Below, piece after piece: positions 31,912-40,350 of a DNA stretch of 64,000 nucleotides (positions within the stretch are counted from its first letter, which is position 1; the number at the start of each line of letters is the position of its first letter). Source of the DNA: a virus; the IMG/VR virus record IMGVR_UViG_3300044949_001773, positions 1 through 64,000 of that record; one strand, written 5' to 3'. The notes under the pieces were generated by a model that worked only from the letters and a program-made list of their open reading frames with translations, did no database searches and was not told the origin of the DNA. A program made the translations under genes and the position numbers.

Positions 31912-32569
31912 TATAACTCTTATTTGCATTTCTTCAGTAAATCTTCCTCAAACCTATTTTGCTTTTCGCAAAAGTGTTAAAGGTATTAATTTCGGTGCGG
32001 TAAAATTAGTTACTCATGAAAAGCCAAATGATTTGCCAGATTTTATTGAATACTCTGAAGGATACAAAATTAATAATATTAACGAGTACAGTTATTATTG
32101 TATTTACAATTTAACAAATCATGTTGATACTTCCCATTGTTTATTAATACAAGCTGATGGATTTGTCATTAATCCTGAAAAATGGGATAATTCCTGGTTA
32201 GATTATGATTATATTGGAGCACCTTGGGAATATACTGAAAATGCTTATGTTGATCCTTTTGGCAATCATCAAAGAGTTGGAAATGGTGGATTTAGTTTAA
32301 GAAGCAAAAAATTACTGGATGTTCCTAAAAATGAATATGTGGAATGGAACGTTAATCAAGGTGATTTTTACAAGCACATGAACGCGAATAATTTCGCAGA
32401 AGATGGAAATATCTGTGTTCACAATAGGCATATATACGAAAGATGTGGATGTAAATTTGCTCCAATAGAAGTTGCGGCCAAATTTGCTCACGAAAAACCT
32501 ATCAAAGAAACTGAGGGAATAGTCCCCTTTGGATTTCATTATCATTTACCAAAAAATACAAAATTATGA
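31895..32569 (+). CDS. DUF5672-type glycosyltransferase
   Basis: 224 residues. HCLLIQADGFVINPEKW and DYIGAPWEYTENAY with VGNGGFSLRSKKLL are the family hallmarks. Member of the glycan cassette; acceptor not known. ATGA overlap with the fucosyltransferase gene. Confidence 0.8.
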   Translation: MINLPDITLICISSVNLPQTYFAFRKSVKGINFGAVKLVTHEKPNDLPDFIEYSEGYKINNINEYSYYCIYNLTNHVDTSHCLLIQADGFVINPEKWDNSWLDYDYIGAPWEYTENAYVDPFGNHQRVGNGGFSLRSKKLLDVPKNEYVEWNVNQGDFYKHMNANNFAEDGNICVHNRHIYERCGCKFAPIEVAAKFAHEKPIKETEGIVPFGFHYHLPKNTKL

Positions 32570-33354
32570 TTGGATTTAATCACATTGGTCGTCATGGACG
32601 GCTTGGAAATCAAATGTTTCAATATGCGGCACTTAGGGGAATTTCGGAATTAAAGGGATATGAGTTCTGTATTCCAGAGTCTAATTTTAAAAATGAATGG
32701 GAAGATCATCAATTATTTGAGGCATTTACTCTTAATAATTTAAAAAACAAAAAATTTCTATCGGCCAATTATTATCAAGAAAAGCAATTTAATTATTCTC
32801 AAGAATATATTGATGAGTGTCCTGATAATGTAAATTTATTTGGGTATTTTCAAACTGAAAAATACTTTTCGCATATTTCAGATAGTATTCGTGAAGATTT
32901 TACATTTAAAGATGAAATTTTAAATCCTTGTAAAGAAGCTTTTGATTTTGATCAAGTAATTTCTTTACATGTCAGACGAACTGATTATATTGAAAAATCG
33001 GATGATCATCCATTATGTCCAATGAAATATTATGAAAAAGCACTATCTGAATTTGATCAAACTCTTCCGGTTCTTATTTTTTCAGATGATGTTGAATGGT
33101 GTAAAAATCAAGAAATTTTTAAACCGGATAGATTTATGATTTCGGAATCTGGTTGGAACTTGGTTGATATGTGCTTAATGTCAATGTGTACTCATCATAT
33201 TATTGCAAATTCTTCGTTCTCTTGGTGGGGAGCTTGGTTATCTGGATCAAACGATGTCATTGCCCCTTCAAAATGGTTTGGTGATTCTGGATATACTTCA
33301 ACTCATAATACTGATGATATTGTACCTGAACGGTGGAGAAAAATAAATGTTTGA
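32566..33354 (+). CDS. Alpha-1,2-fucosyltransferase-like (GT11)
   Basis: 262 residues. GRLGNQMFQYAALRG (N-terminal signature), VISLHVRRTDYIEK (H-x-R-R-x-D GDP-fucose site) and IIANSSFSWWGAWLSG are diagnostic for GT11. Uses GDP-fucose, which must come from the host because no fucose synthesis genes are seen here. Confidence 0.92.
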   Translation: MIGFNHIGRHGRLGNQMFQYAALRGISELKGYEFCIPESNFKNEWEDHQLFEAFTLNNLKNKKFLSANYYQEKQFNYSQEYIDECPDNVNLFGYFQTEKYFSHISDSIREDFTFKDEILNPCKEAFDFDQVISLHVRRTDYIEKSDDHPLCPMKYYEKALSEFDQTLPVLIFSDDVEWCKNQEIFKPDRFMISESGWNLVDMCLMSMCTHHIIANSSFSWWGAWLSGSNDVIAPSKWFGDSGYTSTHNTDDIVPERWRKINV

Positions 33355-35038
33355 TATATCAATTGCTATACCGACATATGATAGGGGAAAAAATGGTGTT
33401 TTATGGCTCAGAGAGCTTTTTGATTCTTTGAAAACACAATCATTTAAAAATTTTGATATTTGTGTTTCTGATCAAAGTAAAAATGATCTTAATTTAAATA
33501 TTTGCTTAGAATATCTACATGAATTGAATATTAAACATGTATACAATAATGAGTCTGGAATTTGTAATAATATTAATAACGCAATAAAAAATTGTTCTTC
33601 AAAAATAGTTAAAATATTATTCTCTGATGACTTTATATTTGATGAAAATTATCTTGAATCTGTATTAAATGAATTTAAAAATACAAACAAACGCTGGTTA
33701 GTTTCTGCTTGTAATCATACTGATGGAATTAATCATTATCGAGATTTTTATCCAAAATGGAATGAAAATATTATTATCAATAACACCTATAGTTCTCCAT
33801 CCTCAATTTCTGTGGTCAAAGAATACTTTGAAGAATTTGATAATAATTTGAAAATGCTATTGGATACTGATTTTTATTATAGGATGTACCATATTCATGG
33901 AGAACCAATTTATTTAAATGCGGTAAAAGTTTCAAATAGAGAGCATGATCAAAGAATAAGTTCGGTTATGCAGTCTAGCGATGATTATCAAGAAGTATTA
34001 AAAAAAGAAATAGAGTATTGTTATACAAAGAATCAAAAAATTTATTTTGAGTATCTTAAAAACCAGTCTAAGATATCTGAGTATTATCTAAACTATAAAA
34101 TTGATAGATGTGGTCCTCCTTGGTTTGGTGCTTGTATTTCTTGGATAACTGCCATGTATTCTTTAGCTCTTATTAATGGAGCAAAATTTTATATGGCAGA
34201 TAATGATAATTGGAGAATGGTTTCTGAATCTGAACCTCATAGGAATTGGCACAACTATTTTGAGTCATTTGAACTTTCTGAATGGAAAGAATCTGAAAAT
34301 GATTTGGGTACTGGTCAATATTCTATTAGATTTGAAGATAAGCTTTTTAAACAGCTTGGAAGAAAAACGGAAAGTGGTAAAGAAGATCAAACTATTATCG
34401 GAAATCCTCTGACATTTTGTCCTGAAGAATTTTCTAATCCAAATTTAACTCCAGAGCAAAATCTTTCTTTGTTCAAATCTTACTGCCTCAAAGAAGTGTA
34501 TAAGCCAAAAAAAGAATATATTGGATTATCTGATCAACTATTGAATGGAATTGGGGATTATATCTCGGTACATATTAGGAGAGGAGATAAAGTTAAAACA
34601 TATTTAAAAGAGGGTAACTTTATACCAACCTCAGTATATTTTGATAGCTGCGTTTCTATATCGGAAAATACGGAAATCAAAAATATTTTTGTCTGTTCCG
34701 ATTCTGATGAAGCAATTCAAGAATTTATAGAATGTAACCAATCTAGTGGATCTTGGTTTAATATTATGTATGATAAAAATGAATCAAGGCATGATGGTTA
34801 TCCGTATAAAATATTGATGGGCGAAATAAGTGAATGTGAAAATTCTAAAAATGAAATGATAACCGCATTTAAAAATATTGAAATATTAACAAAATCTTCG
34901 TATATGGTCGGAACTCCTTCTTCTTGGTTTTTTAGAATTGCTCAACTTCTTAGAATTTCTCCCTATAATGTACATGGAAATTGTATCAATGTGGAAGAAG
35001 GAAAAGAAACTTATTTGCCAACATTTTATCATTGCTGA
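33347..35038 (+). CDS. Two-domain enzyme: GT2 plus fucosyltransferase-like
   Basis: 563 residues. N-terminal GT2 domain (residues 1-230): ISIAIPTYDRGKNGVLWLRE, VKILFSDDFIFDE (metal DxD-type region). C-terminal half (about 240-560) is fucosyltransferase-like: YISVHIRRGDKVKTYLKEGN, NIFVCSDSDEA and YMVGTPSSWFFRIAQLL. One chain could add two sugars in succession. No sign of an artificial join. Confidence 0.75.
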   Translation: MFDISIAIPTYDRGKNGVLWLRELFDSLKTQSFKNFDICVSDQSKNDLNLNICLEYLHELNIKHVYNNESGICNNINNAIKNCSSKIVKILFSDDFIFDENYLESVLNEFKNTNKRWLVSACNHTDGINHYRDFYPKWNENIIINNTYSSPSSISVVKEYFEEFDNNLKMLLDTDFYYRMYHIHGEPIYLNAVKVSNREHDQRISSVMQSSDDYQEVLKKEIEYCYTKNQKIYFEYLKNQSKISEYYLNYKIDRCGPPWFGACISWITAMYSLALINGAKFYMADNDNWRMVSESEPHRNWHNYFESFELSEWKESENDLGTGQYSIRFEDKLFKQLGRKTESGKEDQTIIGNPLTFCPEEFSNPNLTPEQNLSLFKSYCLKEVYKPKKEYIGLSDQLLNGIGDYISVHIRRGDKVKTYLKEGNFIPTSVYFDSCVSISENTEIKNIFVCSDSDEAIQEFIECNQSSGSWFNIMYDKNESRHDGYPYKILMGEISECENSKNEMITAFKNIEILTKSSYMVGTPSSWFFRIAQLLRISPYNVHGNCINVEEGKETYLPTFYHC

Positions 35039-35040
35039 TT

Positions 35041-35856
35041 ATGATAGATTTAACTAATTCCACTTTTATAATCCCTATAAGAATAGAAAGTGACGATAGG
35101 CTAAGAAATGTAATAACTACTTTATGCTATTTGCTATCAAATTTTAATACAAATATTATTATTAAAGAGGTTGATAGTAAATCTATATTTTTAGATTCTG
35201 CTCTCCCTCAGATAGAAGAATTTTGTGAAAGGAAAATTGATATTAATCATATTTTTGAAAAATCTGATGATCCTTCATTTCATAGACAAAGGGTCTTAAA
35301 TGATATGCTTATGGAAGTTGAAACTGATATTGTGATCAATTATGATTGTGATATATTACTTCCTAAAAAATCGTACATAGACGCTTACGATATGATTTCA
35401 TCTGGTAATTTTGATTTAGTGTATCCTTATGGAGATGGGATTTATCAAAAACAAATTTTTGCTACCGATGAATTGGTATCTGACTTTTTAAATAACGATT
35501 TTGATTTTAATATTCTGGAAAAAAGATCAAAGGATTATGATGCCAAATATGGATTCTGTCAGTTCTTTAATAAACGGGTTTACATTGATGGCGGCATGGA
35601 GAATGAAAATTTTGTAGCATACGCTCCAGAAGACGTTGAAAGATACTATAGATTTGATAAGTTGGGATATTCTATAGGTAGAATTGACTCAACAGTTTAT
35701 CATTTAGAGCATGTAAGAACTCATAATTCTTGGTTTAATAATCCATTTATGCAATCTAATAATGAAGAATGGGATATAATTCAAAAGATGGATTCTGATA
35801 CTTTAAGAAATTATATTTTAAACCTACCATATTATAGGAGAAGAATATATGGATAA
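35041..35856 (+). CDS. GT-A family glycosyltransferase
   Basis: 271 residues from ATG 35041 (a longer frame begins inside the previous gene). STFIIPIRIESDDRLRNVIT opens the fold; NYDCDILLPKKSYIDA carries the D-x-D metal site, and FVAYAPEDVERYYRFDKLGY resembles the C-terminal galactosyltransferase region. Eight-base overlap with the next gene. Confidence 0.8.
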   Translation: MIDLTNSTFIIPIRIESDDRLRNVITTLCYLLSNFNTNIIIKEVDSKSIFLDSALPQIEEFCERKIDINHIFEKSDDPSFHRQRVLNDMLMEVETDIVINYDCDILLPKKSYIDAYDMISSGNFDLVYPYGDGIYQKQIFATDELVSDFLNNDFDFNILEKRSKDYDAKYGFCQFFNKRVYIDGGMENENFVAYAPEDVERYYRFDKLGYSIGRIDSTVYHLEHVRTHNSWFNNPFMQSNNEEWDIIQKMDSDTLRNYILNLPYYRRRIYG

Positions 35857-36646
35857 AAACAAATCAACTTATAAATTAAAAAATTTTGGCCCAGTTTATT
35901 GTTTGAATCTTGATGATCAACCTGAAAGATGGGAGTATATGGAAAATCAATTTAAATATTGGGAAATAGAAAACTATACTCGCATTTCTGGTTATGATGG
36001 TAGAAATGATGATCTGAGTGATATTATTAAAGGAAGGTATCCTGAAATGATGTCATCTGGAGAAATTGGATGTACTACATCTCATCTAAAAGCAATCAAA
36101 TACTGGTATGAAACTAGTGATTCTCCGTATGCTATAATTATGGAGGATGATTGTAATTTGGATATTGTAAAATACTGGAATTTTACTTGGTCAGATTTTA
36201 TATCAAGAGCGCCTTATGCTTGGGATGTAATCCAGTTGGCAATTATTTGCACTGGTAATATTATTGTCCCAATTCATACTAGATTTGTAAATGATTTTTC
36301 TACGGCATGTTATGTAATAACAAGGCATCATGCTGAGAAATTATTAAAATATCATATTCGTGGTGACAAATATAAACTTGATAATGGAGTTAAACCTCGT
36401 CCAGTTGCTGATGATTTGATTTATAATTCGGGAATGACTTATGCTGTCCCACTATTATTATATAAAATTGAATTGGGGTCTTCAATACATCCTGATCATA
36501 TTGATACATTTCACAGAAGTAGTCATGATGGAATACTTAATTTTTGGAAACAAAATGGCCCTGATTTGACTATAGAACAAATAACAAATTTTGATCCTTA
36601 TCTTGGTCGGGTTTCCGATCCTTCTCCCTTAGTAGAGAGTACTTGA
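35849..36646 (+). CDS. GT25-type glycosyltransferase (LPS family)
   Basis: 265 residues. VYCLNLDDQPERWEYMENQF, GEIGCTTSHLKAIKYW and YAIIMEDDCNLD (D-x-D-like) are the GT25 pattern. Last gene of the cassette. Such enzymes build LPS or protein-linked glycans. Confidence 0.85.
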   Translation: MDKNKSTYKLKNFGPVYCLNLDDQPERWEYMENQFKYWEIENYTRISGYDGRNDDLSDIIKGRYPEMMSSGEIGCTTSHLKAIKYWYETSDSPYAIIMEDDCNLDIVKYWNFTWSDFISRAPYAWDVIQLAIICTGNIIVPIHTRFVNDFSTACYVITRHHAEKLLKYHIRGDKYKLDNGVKPRPVADDLIYNSGMTYAVPLLLYKIELGSSIHPDHIDTFHRSSHDGILNFWKQNGPDLTIEQITNFDPYLGRVSDPSPLVEST

Positions 36647-36671
36647 CAATTCTTAAAGTCTCTACTACACT
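36643..36671 (+). promoter_or_regulatory. Sigma-70-like promoter before the porin
   Basis: TTGACA (36643-36648), 17 bp, TACACT (36666-36671), overlapping the GT25 stop. A second -10-like TATAGT is at 36718-36723, closer to the porin start. Confidence 0.65.
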
Positions 36672-36681
36672 AAATAAGTAC

Positions 36682-36713
36682 TTAAGAATTCTGTTGTAAT
36701 TCTTAATCTTTTT
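36682..36713 (+). terminator. AT-rich hairpin, possible terminator or attenuator
   Basis: TTAAGAATT (36682-36690) pairs with AATTCTTAA (36698-36706), then TCTTTTT. An identical AATTCTTAA also lies at 36649-36657, so the 5' arm has two possible partners. Confidence 0.45.
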
Positions 36714-36738
36714 GTCCTATAGTACAAACAAAGAATTT

Positions 36739-38211
36739 ATGAAATTTTTTCAACAACTGATGCTTGCACCTGTTGCTCTCGGAATGGTTGCTCCTGTTGC
36801 TGCGAATGCCGCAGACCTTAATATGGCAGCAGTCAATCAGTACTCTTCAGAACAGGTTACAAGCGTCGCACAATTTTCTGATGTCCAACCTACAGACTGG
36901 GCATATCAGGCACTCAGCAACCTCGTAGAGCGTTATGGTTGCGTTGCTGGTTATCCTAACGGCACATTTGGTGGTGGTAAAGCGATGACTCGTTATGAGG
37001 CAGCAGCACTTCTGAATGCTTGCCTTGATCGTGTGACTGAAGTTACTGATGAACTGAAGCGTCTTCAGGCAGAATTTGCACAAGAACTTGCTGTTCTTCG
37101 TGGTCGTGTAGAAAAACTAGAAGCACAAGTCACTACACTTGAGGCACAACAGTTCTCCACGACTACTAAACTTCGTGGTGAAGCAAACTTCGTAATCGGT
37201 GGTGTTGATAACTACCAGACCAAAGATGGTGATATCACTCACACCGCATTCAACTATGATCTGCGTCTGAACCTGGATACTTCGTTTACTGGTAAGGATC
37301 TTCTTCGTACTCGTCTGCGTTCATCTAACTTCAGCAGCAATCCTTTTGGTTCTAGTTCTTCAATTTTCAAACTGGACAAAGCAGACAACACTGTAAGTGA
37401 AGTTGGTAATAACGTAGTTATCGACCGTCTGTACTACTCATTCCCTGTGTTCAATAACACTACCACTCTTACTGCTGGTGCTCTGGTTCGTAATACTGAA
37501 ATCGCTTGGATTCCTTCGGCATATGAATCCAAGATTCTTGATTTCTTCCAAGTAGCAGGTGCTCCTGGGGTTTATAACAAGGCAGTTGGTTCTGGTTTCG
37601 GTATCCAATACGGTAAGAAGACAGGTCTTGTTGCTGGTTTAAACTACGTTGCTCAAAACGGTAGCGATAGTGCAACTGGTGAATTTGACCGTTCTGGCGC
37701 TCTCAATACCCTGGCACAAATCGGTTATCGTGGTACTAACTGGGGTGCTGCATTTGGTTACCGTTATGGTACTGAAGGCACCCGTGTCCGTACCTATAAC
37801 GGTCTGAACGGTGCTTCTGGTACTCTGGTTCCTGGTCAAACCTCTAACGGTTATGCTATCAACGCATACTGGCAACCCACTCAATCTGGTTGGGTTCCCT
37901 CCATCTCTGGTGGTTACGGTTGGAACACTGTAAGTGGCGCCCAAAGTGATGCTACTAACAGTCAGTCCTGGTTTGCTGGTCTAACTTGGGATGATGTATT
38001 TGTTGATGGCAACTCTGCTGGTGTTGCTATCGGTCAGGCACCTACTGGAGAAAATCTTGAGAAGTCCACTCTTCTTGAAATCTTCTACAAGTATCAAGTG
38101 TCTGATAACATCAGCATCACTCCTGCTATCATCTATGGTAGCGACAACCAACGTCTTGCTGGTAACTCCTCTAATTGGGGAGGAGTGGTGCAAACCACCT
38201 TCAAGTTCTGA
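36739..38211 (+). CDS. Cyanobacterial-type outer membrane porin (SLH plus OprB barrel)
   Basis: 490 residues. Signal peptide MKFFQQLMLAPVALGMVAPV with ANA-A cleavage; SLH domain SDVQPTDWAYQALSNLVERY...GYPNGTFGGGKAMTRYEAAA (about 50-105); coiled coil (about 110-150); then a beta-barrel with alternating strands ending in TTFKF (C-terminal Phe of outer membrane proteins). It resembles the major Synechococcus porins. Codon choice is richer in C/G third positions than the neighbouring glycan genes, pointing to recent host origin. It would change permeability of the infected cell. Confidence 0.9.
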   Translation: MKFFQQLMLAPVALGMVAPVAANAADLNMAAVNQYSSEQVTSVAQFSDVQPTDWAYQALSNLVERYGCVAGYPNGTFGGGKAMTRYEAAALLNACLDRVTEVTDELKRLQAEFAQELAVLRGRVEKLEAQVTTLEAQQFSTTTKLRGEANFVIGGVDNYQTKDGDITHTAFNYDLRLNLDTSFTGKDLLRTRLRSSNFSSNPFGSSSSIFKLDKADNTVSEVGNNVVIDRLYYSFPVFNNTTTLTAGALVRNTEIAWIPSAYESKILDFFQVAGAPGVYNKAVGSGFGIQYGKKTGLVAGLNYVAQNGSDSATGEFDRSGALNTLAQIGYRGTNWGAAFGYRYGTEGTRVRTYNGLNGASGTLVPGQTSNGYAINAYWQPTQSGWVPSISGGYGWNTVSGAQSDATNSQSWFAGLTWDDVFVDGNSAGVAIGQAPTGENLEKSTLLEIFYKYQVSDNISITPAIIYGSDNQRLAGNSSNWGGVVQTTFKF

Positions 38212-38235
38212 TAAACTACTCATAACTTGAGTGAA

Positions 38236-38260
38236 GGCACCCCTTTTTGGGGTGTTTTTT
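38236..38260 (+). terminator. Terminator after the porin
   Basis: CACCCC-TTTTT-GGGGTG with T6. Confidence 0.92.
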
Positions 38261-38276
38261 ATTAGGCAATCAAAAC

Positions 38277-38321
38277 CTTAACCAAATCTTAGTGGACTTT
38301 AAGATGGTCTTCTGATATTAT
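38277..38321 (+). promoter_or_regulatory. Pho-box-like repeats and -10 before pstS
   Basis: CTTAACC (38277-38283) and CTTAGTG (38288-38294) are 11 bp apart; a third, weaker copy CTTTAAG follows (38297-38303). TATTAT (38316-38321) sits where a -10 is expected. Tandem CTTAACC-type repeats at 11-bp steps are the host PhoB site of cyanobacteria, so this gene is probably induced by phosphate stress through the host regulator. Confidence 0.65.
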
Positions 38322-38357
38322 TGATCATGAAGTCAATTCACTTCCAAAAAACTTTTT

Positions 38358-39320
38358 ATGAAACTTAAACAAATTTTTGCTGTTGGTCTAGTTGCTGCTC
38401 CTACTGCTGCTCTTTCTGGGCCTACTATTAATGGTGCAGGTGCTACTTTCCCTGCTCCAATTTATCAACGATGGTTCCAAGATTATGCACGAACTACTGG
38501 GAATAGGGTTAATTATCAGTCCGTTGGTTCTGGTGCTGGTGTTCGTCAATTCATTGCGGGCACAGTTAACTTCGGGGCAAGCGACGAATCAATCTCAGAA
38601 TCAGACGCTGCCAAAGTAAAGCGTGGTGTCGTTCAAATTCCTATGGTGGGTGGAACGATTGCTGTCGCTTATAACAAACCTGGATGCTCTCTGAAACTGA
38701 CTCAGAAGCAAACTGTAGATATTTTTTCTGGTCGCATTAAGGATTGGAAAGCACTTGGATGTGCTGCTGGTCCTATTCGTACCGTATATCGTGCAGATGG
38801 TTCTGGAACCACTTATGCATTTACTAATTCCCTAGATGCTTTTGGTGGATGGAAAGCAGGTGTAGGTAAGTCTGTAAAGTGGTCTACTGGTATTGGTGCT
38901 AAAGGTAATGAAGGTGTTTCTGGTAGTATTCGCCAAACGCCAGGTTCCATCGGTTATGTGAACACTGGATTTGTAAAGGCAAACAAACTCCAAGCAGCAG
39001 CGATCCAAAATAAGGCAGGTAAGTTCGTTCTTCCTACTGCTGCTTCTGGTTCTGCCGCACTGAATGGCATTAAACTGGATGCAAATCTTGCGGGAGAAAA
39101 TCCAAATCCTGCTGGAGCAACTGCATATCCAATTTCAACTCTGACTTGGGTTCTTGCGTATAAGACTGGTAATGGTGCTAATGCCGATGCCATTCGTAAA
39201 GCACTCAACTATGCTTTAAGCACTAAGGCACAATCACTTGCCGATGATCTTGGATATGTGCCTTTGAGTGGGTCTATTCTTAACCGAGCACGAATCGCCG
39301 TAAACCGAATCGGTCAGTAA
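38358..39320 (+). CDS. pstS: Phosphate-binding protein PstS
   Basis: Periplasmic phosphate receptor for the host Pst ABC transporter, 320 residues. Signal peptide MKLKQIFAVGLVAAPTAALS; phosphate-site motifs INGAGATFPAPIYQRWF, SVGSGAGVRQFIAG, FGASDE and ADGSGTTYAFTN. A known cyanophage auxiliary gene. No pstCAB follows, so it relies on the host transporter. Confidence 0.96.
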   Translation: MKLKQIFAVGLVAAPTAALSGPTINGAGATFPAPIYQRWFQDYARTTGNRVNYQSVGSGAGVRQFIAGTVNFGASDESISESDAAKVKRGVVQIPMVGGTIAVAYNKPGCSLKLTQKQTVDIFSGRIKDWKALGCAAGPIRTVYRADGSGTTYAFTNSLDAFGGWKAGVGKSVKWSTGIGAKGNEGVSGSIRQTPGSIGYVNTGFVKANKLQAAAIQNKAGKFVLPTAASGSAALNGIKLDANLAGENPNPAGATAYPISTLTWVLAYKTGNGANADAIRKALNYALSTKAQSLADDLGYVPLSGSILNRARIAVNRIGQ

Positions 39321-39351
39321 ATCCTAACAAAATTAAGTATAAATTACTACT

Positions 39352-39377
39352 AGGGGTGCTTGACACCCCTTTCTTTT
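39352..39377 (+). terminator. Terminator of pstS, sharing bases with the next promoter
   Basis: AGGGGTG-CTTGA-CACCCCT then TTCTTTTT. The loop and 3' arm contain the TTGACA of the following promoter. Confidence 0.85.
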
Positions 39378-39388
39378 TGCTATATAAT
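39360..39388 (+). promoter_or_regulatory. Perfect sigma-70 promoter of the hli unit
   Basis: TTGACA (39360-39365), 17 bp, TATAAT (39383-39388), 28 bp before the hli start. Confidence 0.92.
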
Positions 39389-39415
39389 TGTGTAACAATT
39401 CGTAATAAAACGAAA

Positions 39416-39625
39416 ATGACTGTAACAACTAATGATCGTGGACAACAAAATATGTGGGCAATTGAACCGCCTGTTTACATTTCTGATGAAGACGCAAAAA
39501 AGTACGGGATGAAGAGTTATGCTGAACGAGCCGAATCTGCTAATGGTCGCTGGGCTATGCTTGGGATCGTGGCTGGTTTTATCTCTTACGCATTGACTGG
39601 CCATCTGTTTTTTGGTGTAATCTGA
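39416..39625 (+). CDS. hli: High-light-inducible protein 1
   Basis: 69 residues from ATG 39416; the longer frame from 39356 would begin upstream of the promoter's start site. Carries the chlorophyll-binding helix AESANGRWAMLGIVAGFISY (E-x-x-N-G-R-x-A-M-x-G). Protects the photosystems from excess light during infection. Single membrane span. Confidence 0.95.
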   Translation: MTVTTNDRGQQNMWAIEPPVYISDEDAKKYGMKSYAERAESANGRWAMLGIVAGFISYALTGHLFFGVI

Positions 39626-39628
39626 GAC

Positions 39629-39657
39629 TTGACAATGACTTCACTTTTCCTTACAAT
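39629..39657 (+). promoter_or_regulatory. Sigma-70 promoter before petF
   Basis: TTGACA (39629-39634), 17 bp, TACAAT (39652-39657). It overlaps the mini-ORF at 39635, so that ORF would need a transcript from the upstream promoter. Confidence 0.75.
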
Positions 39658-39721
39658 AACATCTGTTGCCTTTTTTATTTTACTGGCAGCATCTGTAGAA
39701 AAACTTTGTGAGACTTACTAA
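39635..39721 (+). CDS. 28-residue membrane peptide
   Basis: [20 protein letters not shown]...; TAATG overlap with petF. No clear ribosome site. Confidence 0.4.
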   Translation: MTSLFLTITSVAFFILLAASVEKLCETY

Positions 39722-40014
39722 TGACTGTTTTTAACATCACTCTTCAATCTCCCGATGGCACTGAAACTACTATTGAGTGCCCTGATGACCAATACATTCT
39801 CGAAGCTGCTGAAGAAGCAGGTGTAGATCTTCCTTCTTCATGTAAAGCTGGTGCTTGCTCTGCTTGTGCTGGTAAACTGATCAGCGGCACTGTAGATAAT
39901 GAGGAACAATCGTTCCTTGATGATGACCAACTCGCTGACGGTTGGGTGCTCACCTGTGTGGCATATCCCACTAGCGATTGTGTCATCTTGACTGAACAGG
40001 AAGAGAACCTGTGA
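39721..40014 (+). CDS. petF: Plant-type [2Fe-2S] ferredoxin
   Basis: 97 residues with cluster ligands [13 protein letters not shown] and the fourth Cys in LTCVAYP. Electron carrier from photosystem I; in the phage setting it may feed ribonucleotide reductase or other reductases. GTGA overlap with the next gene. Confidence 0.96.
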   Translation: MTVFNITLQSPDGTETTIECPDDQYILEAAEEAGVDLPSSCKAGACSACAGKLISGTVDNEEQSFLDDDQLADGWVLTCVAYPTSDCVILTEQEENL

Positions 40015-40223
40015 GCGCTAATATGTTAGGGCAATTTAACCTTGCCCTTCAAGAGTTGATTGATAGCGGTGTCTGGGATCGAGATGTAGAACTAGAAGTT
40101 AAGATCGCAGGCACTCTTAAGAATGATAAGTTTATTGTTATTAAACCGATTAAAGAAAGAATGGTCTGCAACCCAGACCCAGAATTAAAACAAAAACATT
40201 TATATCAAGGAGAAAAGAAATGA
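40011..40223 (+). CDS. 70-residue conserved protein
   Basis: [20 protein letters not shown], then [20 protein letters not shown]. The GTG at 40011 overlaps the petF stop; an ATG at 40023 is the alternative start. The end overlaps the second hli. Function unknown. Confidence 0.65.
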   Translation: MSANMLGQFNLALQELIDSGVWDRDVELEVKIAGTLKNDKFIVIKPIKERMVCNPDPELKQKHLYQGEKK

Positions 40224-40339
40224 ACAAAATTTTTACTGAAACCGCAGAACGTTGGAATGGGCGACTGGCAATGCTGGGATTTGTAATTGCGGTTGGGACT
40301 TATCTTACTACTGGACAAGTAATTCCTGGTGTATTTTGA
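40220..40339 (+). CDS. hli: High-light-inducible protein 2
   Basis: 39 residues: the helix ETAERWNGRLAMLGFVIAVG with the E-x-x-N-G-R-x-A-M-x-G motif and little else. Strong AAGGAG site. Shorter than the first copy (about the minimal Hli size). Confidence 0.93.
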   Translation: MNKIFTETAERWNGRLAMLGFVIAVGTYLTTGQVIPGVF

Positions 40340-40350
40340 TGGAGGTTTCT

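Noticed and set aside
37639-37944. Minus-strand ORF within the porin
   Set aside because: Shadow frame of a strongly supported gene with clear plus-strand domains.
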